A DNA stretch of 40,790 nt from Gammaproteobacteria bacterium (GCA_003567685.1 PWYW01000016.1:1-40790), one strand, 5' to 3'; shown: positions 1 through 9,549, counted from the first letter of the stretch. Notes: generated by a model from the letters alone, not told the origin. Numbers and translations are program-made.

Positions 1-62
1 AACCAATACTCTAGATCAAAACATTTAATTTGCCAAATACTGTTCCCGCCGAGTAGCCTGAA
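1..62. other. Upstream region of aceB, cut by the window edge
   Basis: AT-rich stretch before the malate synthase gene. No convincing -35/-10 pair or strong Shine-Dalgarno sequence is visible, and any promoter may lie outside the window. Confidence 0.4.
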
Positions 63-1760
63 ATGATCCAACATACGGTGGCGAACGGAGCGATGAAGCA
101 ATCCTCTCAGCATTATCCAGACGCACATTTGAATGACGCGGGTCAGGCCGTCCGGTTTATCGCCGGGCTGCCGGCTGCGGCCAAACCGCTGTTGTCGGCC
201 CAGGTGGTGAATTTGCTGGGCAAGCTGGGCCAGCGATATCGGGAGCGGGTCGATCAGCTTCTGGCGCATCGTCGGGAACGTCAGGCTGCCTTCAACCAGG
301 GCGAACTGCCGGATTTCGACCCCGAAACCAAAGCCATTCGAGAGGGTCGCTGGCAAGTTGCGCCTATCCCGAAAGATTTGCGCGACCGGCGGGTTGAAAT
401 TACCGGTCCGGTCGACCGCAAGATGATCATCAACGCCTTGAACAGCGGAGCCCGCGTATTCATGGCCGACTGCGAAGACTCGTCCTCGCCCAGTTGGACC
501 AACATGGTCGACGGACAGGTCAATCTGCACGATGCGGTCTATCGCACGATTGATTTCACAGCGCCCAACGGCAAGCACTACGCCTTGAACGACGATCCGG
601 CGGTGCTGATCGTTCGTCCGCGCGGTTGGCACCTGGATGAAGGTCACGTGGAGGTCGATGGACGCCCGATACCCGGCGGTCTGTTCGACGCGGCGGTCTA
701 TCTGGCCAACAACGCCGAAACGCTGATCAAGCGCGGCAGCGGCCCGTACCTGTATCTGCCGAAAATGGAGCACTGGCGTGAGGCTGAGCTGTGGGAGGAG
801 GTGCTGACCGACATTGAAAAAGTGCTGGAGCTTCCGCCCGGAACGGTGAAGGTGACCGTGTTGATCGAAACCCTTCCCGCTGTGTTCCAGATGCACGAGA
901 TTCTGCATGCGCTGAAAAGCCGCATCGTCGGTCTGAACTGTGGACGTTGGGACTACATCTTCAGTTACATCAAGGTGTTCCAGGCTCATCCCGACCGGGT
1001 CTTGCCAGACCGTGCCCAGGTCACGATGACCGTTCCCTTCCTGAAAGCCTATTCGCAACTGTTGATCAAGACCTGTCACCAGCGCGGCGCCTTTGCCATG
1101 GGCGGCATGGCAGCCCAGATTCCGATCAAGAACGACGAAAAAGCCAATGAGCAGGCGCTGAGCAAGGTTCGCGAGGACAAGGAGCGTGAGGCCTCGAATG
1201 GCCACGACGGCACCTGGGTGGCCCATCCAGGCCTGATTCCTGTGGCCATGGAGATCTTTGACCGCGTGCTGGGTGATCGGAAAAACCAGTTGGACCGACT
1301 GCGCGAAGATGTCAGCGTGACCGCTGCTGATCTGATCGCCCCCTGTGACGGGACGATTACCGAGGCCGGTGTGCGTGGCAACCTGAACGTGGCGATTCGC
1401 TACATGGCGGCCTGGCTGAGCGGTCAGGGCTGCGTGCCGATCAACAACCTGATGGAAGATGCGGCCACGGCAGAGATTGCCCGCGCCCAGATCTGGCAGT
1501 GGATACGCCACCCCGCCGGTCGTCTGGATGACGGGCGCGATATCGACCTGGCGCTGGTCCAGCAGTGGCACGACGAAGAGCTTGCCCGAATCCGCGAGGA
1601 TGTCGGTGACCAGGCTTTTGGAAACGGCCGTTTCCATGCCGCCGCCGATCTGCTGGCCGAGGTAACGGCCAGCGACGAATTCATTGAATTTCTCACCCTG
1701 CCGGGTTACCGGCAACTTGAACCGACGAATGCAGACGCCAACAAGGGAGCGAGCGCATGA
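63..1760 (+). CDS. aceB: Malate synthase A
   Basis: Condenses glyoxylate with acetyl-CoA to malate, the second step of the glyoxylate shunt, in the cytoplasm. The 565-residue product runs collinear with the E. coli AceB family. Recognisable blocks are [69 protein letters not shown] and [13 protein letters not shown], with the C-terminal [10 protein letters not shown] block. The start is uncertain: the ATG at 63 lacks a clear ribosome binding site. An in-frame ATG at 93 fits the usual family N-terminus but has a GGAG only two bases upstream. The stop overlaps the aceA start (ATGA), so aceBA is translationally coupled. No isocitrate dehydrogenase kinase gene (aceK) follows, unlike the E. coli operon. 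Confidence 0.97.
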   Translation: MIQHTVANGAMKQSSQHYPDAHLNDAGQAVRFIAGLPAAAKPLLSAQVVNLLGKLGQRYRERVDQLLAHRRERQAAFNQGELPDFDPETKAIREGRWQVAPIPKDLRDRRVEITGPVDRKMIINALNSGARVFMADCEDSSSPSWTNMVDGQVNLHDAVYRTIDFTAPNGKHYALNDDPAVLIVRPRGWHLDEGHVEVDGRPIPGGLFDAAVYLANNAETLIKRGSGPYLYLPKMEHWREAELWEEVLTDIEKVLELPPGTVKVTVLIETLPAVFQMHEILHALKSRIVGLNCGRWDYIFSYIKVFQAHPDRVLPDRAQVTMTVPFLKAYSQLLIKTCHQRGAFAMGGMAAQIPIKNDEKANEQALSKVREDKEREASNGHDGTWVAHPGLIPVAMEIFDRVLGDRKNQLDRLREDVSVTAADLIAPCDGTITEAGVRGNLNVAIRYMAAWLSGQGCVPINNLMEDAATAEIARAQIWQWIRHPAGRLDDGRDIDLALVQQWHDEELARIREDVGDQAFGNGRFHAAADLLAEVTASDEFIEFLTLPGYRQLEPTNADANKGASA

Positions 1761-3043
1761 CCAACGTAACAAGCATCATCGATATGGAGAAGGACTGGCT
1801 GGAGAATCCGCGCTGGAAAGGCGTGGAGCGGCCCTACGACGCCGCCGAAGTGATGCGTCTGCGCGGAAGCGTCCAGATTGAATACACGCTGGCCCGGATG
1901 GGTGCCGAGAAACTCTGGCGCCTGATGCACGAGGAAGACTTCGTCAACGCACTGGGTGCGCTGACCGGCAACCAGGCCATGCAGCAGGTTCGCGCCGGTC
2001 TCAAGGCCATCTACCTGTCAGGTTGGCAGGTGGCGGCTGATGCCAACCTGGCTGGCCAGATGTACCCGGACCAGTCGCTGTATCCGGCCGATTCCGTGCC
2101 GGCGGTGGTCAAGCGCATCAACAATACTTTCCAGCGTGCTGACCAGATCCAGACGATGGAAGGCAAGGGCGATATCGACTGGTTTGCCCCGATCGTGGCT
2201 GATGCCGAAGCCGGTTTCGGCGGCGTGCTGAACGCGCACGAGCTGATGAAGGCGATGATCGAAGCGGGCGCTGCCGGCGTTCATTTCGAGGATCAGCTGG
2301 CCTCGGCCAAAAAGTGTGGCCATATGGGCGGCAAGGTGCTGGTGCCTACCCAGGAAGCCGTCCAGAAGCTGGTGGCTGCCCGGCTTGCTGCTGATATTTG
2401 TGGCGTTCCAACCATTATTGTTGCTCGGACCGACGCCATGGGCGCTGACTTGCTGACCAGCGATATTGATGAGCGTGACGCCTCGTTCATGACTGGCGAG
2501 CGCACCGTGGAAGGCTTCCATCGAGTCCGCGCCAGCCATGAGCAGGCAGTGGCCCGAGGGCTCGCCTACGCTCCCTACGCCGACCTGGTCTGGTGTGAAA
2601 CCTCAACGCCGGATCTTGACCAGGCCAAGGCCTTTGCAGAAACCATTCGTGCGGAATACCCGGAAAAAATGCTGGCTTACAACTGCTCACCCAGCTTCAA
2701 CTGGAAAAAGAACCTGTCGGACGTCGATATCGCTCGTTTCCAGCGTGAGCTGGGTGCCATGGGTTACAAGTTCCAGTTCATCACGCTGGCTGGCTTCCAT
2801 GCCCTGAATCACTCGATGTTCCAGCTGGCAAGAGGCTACAAGGCCCGACAGATGGAGGCTTACGTGGAGCTGCAGGAAGCTGAGTTTGCGGCCGAGTCGC
2901 AGGGCTACACCGCAACCCGGCACCAGCGCGAGGTGGGCACGGGCTATTTCGATCAACTCACCCAGGCAATCAGCGCTGGTCAGTCCTCACTGAGCGCCTT
3001 GAAGGGATCCACTGAGGAAGAGCAGTTCGACGAAGCCGGCTGA
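1757..3043 (+). CDS. aceA: Isocitrate lyase
   Basis: Cleaves isocitrate to succinate and glyoxylate, committing carbon to the glyoxylate shunt during growth on acetate or fatty acids. The 428-residue length is typical of the short bacterial form. The catalytic signature KKCGH is at residues 185-189, with Cys187 as the active-site base. The metal/substrate segment [10 protein letters not shown] (around 147-156) and the [10 protein letters not shown] segment are intact. The start ATG overlaps the aceB stop by four bases, and AAGGGAG lies upstream inside aceB. It is followed by a GC-rich hairpin (3061-3079) and then clpS. No sign of damage. Confidence 0.98.
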   Translation: MTNVTSIIDMEKDWLENPRWKGVERPYDAAEVMRLRGSVQIEYTLARMGAEKLWRLMHEEDFVNALGALTGNQAMQQVRAGLKAIYLSGWQVAADANLAGQMYPDQSLYPADSVPAVVKRINNTFQRADQIQTMEGKGDIDWFAPIVADAEAGFGGVLNAHELMKAMIEAGAAGVHFEDQLASAKKCGHMGGKVLVPTQEAVQKLVAARLAADICGVPTIIVARTDAMGADLLTSDIDERDASFMTGERTVEGFHRVRASHEQAVARGLAYAPYADLVWCETSTPDLDQAKAFAETIRAEYPEKMLAYNCSPSFNWKKNLSDVDIARFQRELGAMGYKFQFITLAGFHALNHSMFQLARGYKARQMEAYVELQEAEFAAESQGYTATRHQREVGTGYFDQLTQAISAGQSSLSALKGSTEEEQFDEAG

Positions 3044-3060
3044 CCGGTCGGCAGGCTTGG

Positions 3061-3079
3061 CCGGCCGCTCTGCGGCCGG
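3061..3079 (+). terminator. GC-rich hairpin after aceA, possible terminator
   Basis: Perfect 8-bp stem CCGGCCGC/GCGGCCGG with a TCT loop, 18 bases after the aceA stop. Only two T residues follow, so it is not a classical intrinsic terminator. It may instead protect the aceBA 3' end or act with Rho. Confidence 0.4.
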
Positions 3080-3107
3080 TTGAACCATTGAAAAGGTCTC
3101 TACAGTG

Positions 3108-3145
3108 CCGCAGTATGATGTTGACATCAATCAGCCATACTGCGG
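3108..3145 (+). promoter_or_regulatory. Hairpin in the clpS leader
   Basis: The 10-bp arms CCGCAGTATG (3108-3117) and CATACTGCGG (3136-3145) are perfectly complementary. They enclose a smaller ATGT/ACAT palindrome, and the hairpin ends three bases before the clpS ATG. A TATGAT (3114-3119) inside the left arm resembles a -10 box, but no well-spaced -35 is present. The structure could hide the weak clpS ribosome binding site or mark an operator. The sequence alone does not decide. Confidence 0.45.
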
Positions 3146-3148
3146 GCC

Positions 3149-3490
3149 ATGAGCGAACACGAAAAACCCTCCCATCAAGACCAGAGCGGCAGTGGCCTGG
3201 CGCTGGAAGAAGCGCGGCCCAAGGTAAAGAAGCCACCGCTCTACAAGGTCATTATCCTCAATGACGACTACACGCCGATGGAGTTCGTCGTTCAGGTACT
3301 CAAGCGTTTCTTCGGCATGTCGCAAGACAAGGCCACCAGCGTGATGCTGCACGTGCATACCCGCGGACGCGGCGTTGCGGGGGTTTATACCTACGAGATC
3401 GCCGAAACCAAGGTCGTCATGGTTAATGACTTCGCCCGCGAGCACGAGCACCCGCTCCAGTGCACGCTCGAACAGGCTGGTGAGGACTGA
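3149..3490 (+). CDS. clpS: ATP-dependent Clp protease adaptor ClpS
   Basis: Adaptor that binds N-degron substrates (Leu, Phe, Tyr, Trp at the N-terminus) and hands them to ClpAP. At 113 residues it has the normal form: a flexible charged N-terminal tail of about 30 residues, then the ClpS core. The core includes [17 protein letters not shown], the helix [25 protein letters not shown] and the end YEIAETKV. The HVHTRG segment belongs to the substrate pocket region. clpA follows 99 bases later in the same direction, the standard gammaproteobacterial pair. The start is the ATG after the leader hairpin; the ribosome binding site is weak (GCGGG). Confidence 0.97.
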   Translation: MSEHEKPSHQDQSGSGLALEEARPKVKKPPLYKVIILNDDYTPMEFVVQVLKRFFGMSQDKATSVMLHVHTRGRGVAGVYTYEIAETKVVMVNDFAREHEHPLQCTLEQAGED

Positions 3491-3589
3491 TGCCTCCCTT
3501 CAGTCGCTCATCAGGAATCATCCGGCCGGCAACTGGTCTCAGTGATATGAGGGCAGCGATGCAACCCGAGGTAAAAAGGAACCCCGATC

Positions 3590-5875
3590 ATGTTCAGTAA
3601 AGACCTGGAGCTTTCAATATCGCAGGCCTATCACAGTGCCCGCAGCAAACGCCATGAATTTCTCACGGTCGAGCATCTGCTGCTGGCCTTGCTGGACAAC
3701 CCTTCAGCCCGGGAGGTTCTTGAATCCAGTGAGGTCGACTTGAATGCCCTTGGGCAGGATTTGCGCCAGATTCTCGACGAGACGATTCCCGTCCTCTCGG
3801 CTGGTGATCAGCGAGATACCCAGCCAACCGTCGGCTTCCAACGCGTGCTGCAGCGCGCGCTCTATCACGTCCAGTCAGCCGAAAGAAAGGAAGTGCTGGG
3901 TGCCAACGTGCTGGTAGCCATCTTCGGCGAGAAAGATTCCCATGCCGTCTACTTGCTGGGCAAACAGGATCTGTCGCGGCTGGACGTGGTCAATTTCATT
4001 TCTCACGGCATTGCCAAGAAGGAGTCGCCAAGTGCCGACGCCGAAGCCTTGGGCGAGGCTGACGGCAAGGCTGATGAAGAAAAGTCGCCGCTCGCCGCCT
4101 ATGCCACCAATCTCAATGAGCGCGCACAAGCGGACAAAATTGATCCTTTGATTGGCCGTGACCTCGAAGTCGAGCGGACCATCCAGATCTTGTGTCGACG
4201 TCGCAAGAACAATCCGCTCTATGTGGGTGAATCCGGAGTCGGCAAGACCGCGCTGGCCGAAGGGCTCGCCCGGCGCATTGTTGAAGGTAGCGTGCCTGAC
4301 ATTCTGCTGGATGCCGAGATATGGTCACTGGATCTGGGTGCCTTGTTGGCTGGCACCAAGTACCGGGGTGATTTCGAGAAGCGCCTGAAAGCCGTTCTCG
4401 CCGAGCTTCGTCAACGCGACAAGTCGGTGCTGTTCATTGATGAAATTCATACGATCATTGGTGCTGGAGCGGCTTCGGGTGGCGTGATGGACGCCTCCAA
4501 TCTGATCAAGCCCGTGTTGGCCAATGGTGAGCTTCGATGCATCGGCTCGACTACCTTCGAGGAGTATCGTGGGGTTTTCGAGAAGGATCGCGCATTGGCC
4601 AGGCGTTTTCAGAAAATTGACATTGTCGAGCCAAGTGTGGGCGAGACAATCGAGATTCTCAACGGCCTCAAGCACCGTTTTGAAGAACATCACGGTGTCA
4701 AATATACCCCGGAGGCGCTTGAGGCTGCTGCAACGTTGGCGGCCCGTCACATCAACGACCGCCATCTTCCGGACAAGGCCATCGACGTTATCGATGAAGC
4801 CGGCGCACGTGAACGCCTGAAGCCTGATGATGAACGGGTCGAGGCGCTGGGTGTGCATCAAATCGAGGAAGTCATTGCCAAGATGGCCCGCATTCCGCCC
4901 CGGCAGGTATCCCGTTCCGACAGAGATGCCCTGAAAACGCTGGAGCGCGATCTCAAAATGGCGGTATTTGGGCAAGACACTGCGATTACCACCCTGGCTT
5001 CGGCGATCAAGATGTCGCGATCGGGTCTGGCGGATGACGACCGGCCCATTGGCAGTTTCCTGTTCGCCGGGCCAACCGGGGTTGGCAAGACTGAGGTGAC
5101 GCGACAGCTGGCGTTGACGCTCGGGATCGAACTGGTTCGCTTTGACATGTCGGAATACATGGAGGCCCACTCGGTGTCTCGACTTGTCGGTGCGCCTCCG
5201 GGCTACGTGGGCTTTGATAGAGGCGGTCTTTTGACCGAGGCTGTCACCCAGACGCCGCACGCCGTGCTGTTGCTGGACGAAATCGAAAAAGCCCACCCGG
5301 ACGTCTACAACCTGTTGCTGCAGGTCATGGATCACGGGAAACTGACCGATGCCAACGGTCGAAGCGCTGACTTCCGAAACGTCATCATTGTCATGACGAC
5401 CAATGCGGGCGCGGCCATGATCAGCCGTCGCAGCATCGGCTTCACGGAATCCGATCAGAGCCCCGACGGCATGGAGGCGATTCGGCGTCAGTTCACGCCG
5501 GAATTCAGAAACCGGCTGGACGCCATCATCCAGTTTGGCTCGCTACCCTTCGATGTCATCTTGAAGGTGGTCGACAAGTTCCTCATGGATCTGGAGAACC
5601 AGTTGGCCGACAAGGGCGTCACCCTTGAAGTTGACCAGGACGCACGTCATTGGTTGGCAGAAAACGGGTTTGATCAGAGCATGGGCGCGCGGCCGATGAA
5701 ACGTGTCATCCAGGATCACATAAAACGACCATTGGCAGACGAATTGCTATTTGGTGCGCTGGCCGAGGAGGGTGGTCTCGTTTCAGTGAGTCTCGCAGAC
5801 GATGGCAAGGGTCTGGCGGTCAAGACTCAGGCCGTTCGACTGGAGCCGGCGGAGACCACCGCGCCAGAGGCCTGA
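3590..5875 (+). CDS. clpA: ATP-dependent Clp protease ATP-binding subunit ClpA
   Basis: Hexameric AAA+ unfoldase that feeds ClpP; substrates include those delivered by ClpS. The 761-residue protein has the double Clp-N repeat (about 1-140) and an acidic linker. AAA domain 1 has Walker A GESGVGKT near 214 and Walker B LFIDEIH. AAA domain 2 has Walker A GPTGVGKT near 494 and Walker B LLLDEIEKAHPDV. A C-terminal D2-small domain follows. Length and order match E. coli ClpA. AAAAAGGA lies upstream of the ATG. clpP is not in the window. The gene converges on infA, with a shared hairpin (5888-5909) between them. Confidence 0.98.
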   Translation: MFSKDLELSISQAYHSARSKRHEFLTVEHLLLALLDNPSAREVLESSEVDLNALGQDLRQILDETIPVLSAGDQRDTQPTVGFQRVLQRALYHVQSAERKEVLGANVLVAIFGEKDSHAVYLLGKQDLSRLDVVNFISHGIAKKESPSADAEALGEADGKADEEKSPLAAYATNLNERAQADKIDPLIGRDLEVERTIQILCRRRKNNPLYVGESGVGKTALAEGLARRIVEGSVPDILLDAEIWSLDLGALLAGTKYRGDFEKRLKAVLAELRQRDKSVLFIDEIHTIIGAGAASGGVMDASNLIKPVLANGELRCIGSTTFEEYRGVFEKDRALARRFQKIDIVEPSVGETIEILNGLKHRFEEHHGVKYTPEALEAAATLAARHINDRHLPDKAIDVIDEAGARERLKPDDERVEALGVHQIEEVIAKMARIPPRQVSRSDRDALKTLERDLKMAVFGQDTAITTLASAIKMSRSGLADDDRPIGSFLFAGPTGVGKTEVTRQLALTLGIELVRFDMSEYMEAHSVSRLVGAPPGYVGFDRGGLLTEAVTQTPHAVLLLDEIEKAHPDVYNLLLQVMDHGKLTDANGRSADFRNVIIVMTTNAGAAMISRRSIGFTESDQSPDGMEAIRRQFTPEFRNRLDAIIQFGSLPFDVILKVVDKFLMDLENQLADKGVTLEVDQDARHWLAENGFDQSMGARPMKRVIQDHIKRPLADELLFGALAEEGGLVSVSLADDGKGLAVKTQAVRLEPAETTAPEA

Positions 5876-5887
5876 TGTAGAGCTTTG

Positions 5888-5909
5888 CCGGGCCTGGAGG
5901 CAGGCCCGG
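5888..5909. terminator. Hairpin between convergent clpA and infA
   Basis: Stem CCGGGCCTG/CAGGCCCGG with a GAGG loop fills the 34-base gap between the clpA stop and the infA stop codon. There is no T-run on either side, so it is at best a bidirectional, non-classical terminator or 3'-end stabiliser. Confidence 0.5.
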
Positions 5910-6128
5910 TTACTTCATGCGGTAGGTGATGCGACCTTTCGAGAGATCGTAGGGTGTCATCTCGACCTTGACGCGGTCCCCGGTCAGGATCCGGATATAG
6001 TTCTTGCGCATGCGCCCGGAAATATGGGCAGTGACGATGTGTCCATTGTCGAGTTCGACCCGGAACATCGTGTTGGGCAGGGTGTCCAGTACCTTGCCTT
6101 CCATTTCAATATGATCGTCTTTCGGCAT
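5910..6128 (-). CDS. infA: Translation initiation factor IF-1
   Basis: 72-residue S1/OB-fold protein that occupies the ribosomal A site during initiation. The whole protein matches the family: acidic start [13 protein letters not shown], central [26 protein letters not shown], and the end [11 protein letters not shown]. The start ATG is preceded by GAAGG. In E. coli and Pseudomonas infA lies beside aat and clpA. Here it keeps its clpA neighbour, but aat is about 17 kb away. Confidence 0.98.
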   Translation of the reverse strand: MPKDDHIEMEGKVLDTLPNTMFRVELDNGHIVTAHISGRMRKNYIRILTGDRVKVEMTPYDLSKGRITYRMK

Positions 6129-6158
6129 AACCTTCTTCAGGGTTGTTAAAACCGCGTT

Positions 6159-6186
6159 ATTGTGCCAGCTTTCGCGTCAGGATCAA
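6159..6186 (-). promoter_or_regulatory. Possible infA promoter
   Basis: On the minus strand TTGATC (6181-6186) and CACAAT (6159-6164) are 16 bases apart, each matching four of six consensus positions. They lie about 30 bases upstream of the infA ATG. Moderate support only. Confidence 0.4.
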
Positions 6187-6232
6187 GTGACCCGGGCGGT
6201 TTTATTTCCTGCCGCCTGCCGAAACCCCCGAC

Positions 6233-8896
6233 TCAGTCCGGGATTTGACCGGGCAATCGAAGCTGTTCAGGTGTGAAGCCCGAGGCAACTCGCCAGTAAA
6301 GTCGGCGCACCGGCTGGCCATCGCGCTCGATAATTTCCACGTTGAGAGGTCCCAGGTCCGGCAGAACGATAGCGAGCCAGTCACGATCGATCAGTTCCAG
6401 CCGATAATTGACCAGAATCACTGGACGGTTGGGGTCGGTGTCCGGGTCAAACCAGTACTCCCACATCGAACCACTCATGCCGATCAGGTTCTGGGAAGTC
6501 AGGTGATCGATACGGCCGTCGGGGCTGTGCCAGGCCAGGGCGGCGGCGATACCCCACTTGCTGGTGGCCGCAATGATGGGCTGCTGCCCGGTTTGCTCGG
6601 CGACATCCCGTTCTATTTGCGCTACCACTTGTGCGGTTTCCTGCCAGCCCAGGTAGCTGGCATTGAAATCGGTGGTTTTGAGTCCTGGCAAGCCTAGCGT
6701 CAGGTAGTGCAACAGAAGTCCATACAGAACAACCAGAGCCATTACCGAGGGAGGCCAGGCCTTCACCAGCCAGCGATGAAGGCGCCCTTGAGGCTGGCGA
6801 TCAGGCCAAACCGGGTAGACCAGCACGGTCATGATCATCGGCAGCAGGGCGATCCAGGGAGGCAAGGTCCAATGGAATTTGATGACGGTGAAAAGTCCGT
6901 AAGCCAGGAAAATCAGCAGTGGGACACCGGTCATTGTCAGCATGAACAACCGCTTGCGCTGGTTTTCTTCCAGGACATGCCGAAGTTTCCCGAATGCCAG
7001 AAAGCCGGCGACTGCGACAACTGGTGATAGAAGCAGCAGGGCGTAGATGAGCACCAGGTGGGACGCGAACGTCGGATTTTCAAACAAGCGACGTGTGCTT
7101 TGGAAAACAAACGAGGCCCAGTCATTCTGGGCATTCCAGACCAGGACGGGGCTGAAAATCAGGGTGGTCAGTAGTACCGACAGGTAGGGTTCGGGTCGGA
7201 AGAACCAGCGCCGGGCACGGGCATCCAGCAACATGAACACCAGGCCGGCCGGGGCCAGTAGCGCAATGGCGTACTTTGCCAGCAGCCCGATGCCCATGGC
7301 GACACCCAGGCCAAAAAACGCCCAGGGTTGGTCATCGATCAGGGCTTTCTTGAAATAGTAAAGAGCGGCAGCCCAGGCCACCAGCATGGGGGCATCCGGC
7401 GTCATCAGCAGGCCAGAGACGGCGAAAAACGGCAGGATGGCCAGGGCCATCACGCACAACAGGCCAATGGTGCGTCCGCCCATCTCTGCACCGTAGCGAT
7501 AAAAGTACCAGGCAGCCATCAGGGTCAATGGCAGCAACCAGGCGCGGACCCCAAGGATCGTATCGCCCAGCAGCCACGTCGAGCCGGCAATCAGCCAGCC
7601 TGTCAGCGGCGGATGGTCGAGGTAGGAAAGGGCAAGACGCTGGCTGTACACCCAGTAATACATCTCGTCCGGGATCAGCTCAAGATGACCCATGTAGAGC
7701 AGGCGCAACAGAAGCACATAGGCAAACAGGCCGAGTGCGGCCAGATGCCAGCGCACGCGCAGAATGACGCCGGATTCGGTGGAGGCAAAGACGAAGAAGG
7801 CCGACCCCAGGTAATTGACTGCGGCGGTAATGATGATGGCCGGGATAATGGCCAGCATGGCCGGCAGGGTCATTACCTCCACCAGCAATACCAGTACGCC
7901 ACCACGAATCATCAGGGCCAGTATGGCAATGAAGAAGAACCGGAAATAGCGTTGACCCAGCCCCAGCTTTGCTTGTGCGCTGCCGGCAAAGGTCCAGCGG
8001 TAGTTCAGAATGAAATTGGTGATGGTGGCGACCAGAAAGGCGCCAATGTGGGCTGAGCCAAGGCTGCTGCCGCTGCGCAGCAGGAAATGGAAGATCAGGA
8101 GATCAAGCAGCATGCCACTCAAGCCGACCAGGGCAAAGCGCGACGCTGAGCTGGCCGACACCCGGCCGCCTGCCAAATAGGTCAGCCGCTGGAGGTAGGT
8201 GAGTTGCTGGCTGATGCCCAGCTTGGACTGGCCGGCCTGGCGGTCTTCAAAGCGAATGGGCACCTCGGTCGTACGCACCGAGTCGCCGCCCTGGACCAGC
8301 ATTTCCAGCAAAATCTTGTAGCCGGCAGTATGTGAGGGCAGGGCAAGCAGTCGAGAGCGTTCGGTGGCAAAAAAACCGGCCATCGGATCGCGCACCTCGG
8401 TAAACGGCCAGGCAAGCAGGGTGGCCACCCTAGAGGTCAAGTGGCGGTGCCAGGGCCAGCCGGTTGTTTGGCCCCCGGATACATGCCGTGACCCGACGGT
8501 AACATCCGCCTCACCACTGATCAGTGGCAAGGCCAGGGAAGGGATGGCATCGGCGGGGTGCGAGCCGTCTGCATCCATGACCATGACCCAGCGCCCGGTT
8601 GCTGCTTCGGCACCGTCAAGAACCGACCCCGATAAATCGGCCGGGCCCTGGCGACGAATGACGCGGACATCGAGGCGGTCTTGCCATTGCTCCGCGCGCT
8701 CCGCAGTGCCGTCGGTCGAGCCGTCGTCCACCACGATGACTTCTATGCGCAGTCGATCATGGCAACTGGAGCGGATGCCCTGAAGAAGCGAATCGATATT
8801 GTCAGCTTCATTCAATGTGGGGACGACAATTGAAACCAGCCCGTCTCGCGGATTGGTTGCTCTGGGTTTCTGAATGATGGTGTCCGGTTCGGACAT
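6233..8896 (-). CDS. Fused GT2 / GtrA / GT39 membrane glycosyltransferase
   Basis: An 887-residue protein with three modules in a row. Residues about 20-245 are a GT2 polyprenyl-phosphate sugar synthase domain (DDGSTDGT near 58, DAD at 108-110). Residues about 252-372 are a GtrA-like four-helix membrane domain, beginning SRFALVGLSG. Residues about 385-887 are a GT39/ArnT-like transferase with many membrane helices. That part has an acidic pair D410-E411 in the first periplasmic loop, then YLDHPPL, and a soluble C-terminal end. By family knowledge the three parts would charge undecaprenyl phosphate with a sugar, move it across the membrane, and transfer it to an envelope acceptor. Substrate and acceptor are unknown. 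The start ATG has only a weak ribosome binding site. The gene stands alone between infA and the tRNA genes. Confidence 0.9.
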   Translation of the reverse strand: MSEPDTIIQKPRATNPRDGLVSIVVPTLNEADNIDSLLQGIRSSCHDRLRIEVIVVDDGSTDGTAERAEQWQDRLDVRVIRRQGPADLSGSVLDGAEAATGRWVMVMDADGSHPADAIPSLALPLISGEADVTVGSRHVSGGQTTGWPWHRHLTSRVATLLAWPFTEVRDPMAGFFATERSRLLALPSHTAGYKILLEMLVQGGDSVRTTEVPIRFEDRQAGQSKLGISQQLTYLQRLTYLAGGRVSASSASRFALVGLSGMLLDLLIFHFLLRSGSSLGSAHIGAFLVATITNFILNYRWTFAGSAQAKLGLGQRYFRFFFIAILALMIRGGVLVLLVEVMTLPAMLAIIPAIIITAAVNYLGSAFFVFASTESGVILRVRWHLAALGLFAYVLLLRLLYMGHLELIPDEMYYWVYSQRLALSYLDHPPLTGWLIAGSTWLLGDTILGVRAWLLPLTLMAAWYFYRYGAEMGGRTIGLLCVMALAILPFFAVSGLLMTPDAPMLVAWAAALYYFKKALIDDQPWAFFGLGVAMGIGLLAKYAIALLAPAGLVFMLLDARARRWFFRPEPYLSVLLTTLIFSPVLVWNAQNDWASFVFQSTRRLFENPTFASHLVLIYALLLLSPVVAVAGFLAFGKLRHVLEENQRKRLFMLTMTGVPLLIFLAYGLFTVIKFHWTLPPWIALLPMIMTVLVYPVWPDRQPQGRLHRWLVKAWPPSVMALVVLYGLLLHYLTLGLPGLKTTDFNASYLGWQETAQVVAQIERDVAEQTGQQPIIAATSKWGIAAALAWHSPDGRIDHLTSQNLIGMSGSMWEYWFDPDTDPNRPVILVNYRLELIDRDWLAIVLPDLGPLNVEIIERDGQPVRRLYWRVASGFTPEQLRLPGQIPD

Positions 8897-9027
8897 CGTT
8901 GTGGGTTGTCCCGTAATCGTGAGACCATATTGTGACTGATTCAGAGCCTGCTATCACCGGCATCGGCCTGGCCTCATGGGCACTCACGACGGATTGCGCA
9001 GGAATCGGAAATTTTTCGGTCTTGCGC

Positions 9028-9055
9028 TTGACACTGGGCCAAAGTTGATTAAAAT
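9028..9055 (+). promoter_or_regulatory. Promoter of tRNA-Gly
   Basis: Consensus -35 TTGACA (9028-9033), a 16-base spacer, and -10 TAAAAT (9050-9055), followed by a GC-rich discriminator. The tRNA begins 13 bases after the -10. The same design recurs before tRNA-Ala at 40448. Confidence 0.85.
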
Positions 9056-9068
9056 GCTCGCCTGTTTC

Positions 9069-9144
<76 letters not shown>

Positions 9145-9154
9145 AGTTTTGAAC

Positions 9155-9182
9155 AAAGGCCCCGGATTTACCCGGGGCCTTT
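9155..9182 (+). terminator. Intrinsic terminator after tRNA-Gly
   Basis: 11-bp stem AAAGGCCCCGG/CCGGGGCCTTT with a six-base loop, 10 bases after the tRNA CCA. The stem ends in TTT, and the T-run is short. Confidence 0.8.
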
Positions 9183-9196
9183 GCGTTTCAGAGGAG

Positions 9197-9225
9197 TGAA
9201 CAGTCGCTCTGGAATCAGTTAGAAT
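9197..9225 (+). promoter_or_regulatory. Likely promoter of tRNA-Cys
   Basis: TGAACA (9197-9202) and TAGAAT (9220-9225) are 17 bases apart, ending 15 bases before the tRNA. An overlapping TACAAT (9225-9230) is an alternative -10. Confidence 0.5.
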
Positions 9226-9240
9226 ACAATGACACTCAAA

Positions 9241-9314
9241 GGCTAGGTGGCAGAGTGGTTATGCAGCGGCCTGCAAAGCCGTGTACCTCGGTTCGACTCC
9301 GGGCCTAGCCTCCA
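9241..9314 (+). tRNA. cysT: tRNA-Cys (anticodon GCA)
   Basis: 74-base cloverleaf with encoded CCA. The acceptor GGCTAGG pairs with CCTAGCC, the anticodon loop CTGCAAA carries GCA, and the T loop GTTCGACTC is normal. It lies 96 bases after tRNA-Gly, beyond that gene's terminator. Confidence 0.97.
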
Positions 9315-9327
9315 TTGATCTTGCAGC

Positions 9328-9359
9328 AAGCCGGCCGCGGTTTCCGCGCCGGCTTGTTT
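9328..9359 (+). terminator. Terminator after tRNA-Cys
   Basis: Long GC stem AAGCCGG-CGCGG/CCGCG-CCGGCTT with a TTT loop and one bulged C, followed by GTTTGCTTT. A reasonable intrinsic terminator. Confidence 0.7.
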
Positions 9360-9408
9360 GCTTTGAGTCATGCCGCTTTTCGGTCGGCAAACGTGCCGGC
9401 TTAGGCTT

Positions 9409-9414
9409 TATGAT
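9409..9414 (+). promoter_or_regulatory. Possible -10 box of tRNA-Leu
   Basis: TATGAT lies 15 bases before the tRNA and matches TATAAT at five of six positions. No good -35 is seen at 16-18 bases; TCGGCA at 9384-9389 is 19 bases away. Confidence 0.45.
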
Positions 9415-9428
9415 GTACGGCAGCTTTC

Positions 9429-9515
9429 GCCCGGGTGGCGAAATTGGTAGACGCAAGGGACTTAAAATCCCTCGACCGCAAGGTCATGCCGGTTCGAGTC
9501 CGGCCCCGGGCACCA
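9429..9515 (+). tRNA. leuZ: tRNA-Leu (anticodon TAA)
   Basis: 87-base type II tRNA with encoded CCA. The acceptor GCCCGGG pairs with CCCGGGC, the anticodon loop CTTAAAA carries TAA, the variable arm is long (TCGACCGCAAGGTCATG region), and the T loop is GTTCGAGTC. No terminator lies between its CCA and the arcA start 34 bases on. Confidence 0.96.
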
Positions 9516-9549
9516 CTCGCGACGCGCACCCTATCTTGAGGATGAACTC

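Noticed and set aside
4325-5335. 336-codon open frame opposite clpA
   Set aside because: Antisense shadow; no motif and no ribosome binding site.
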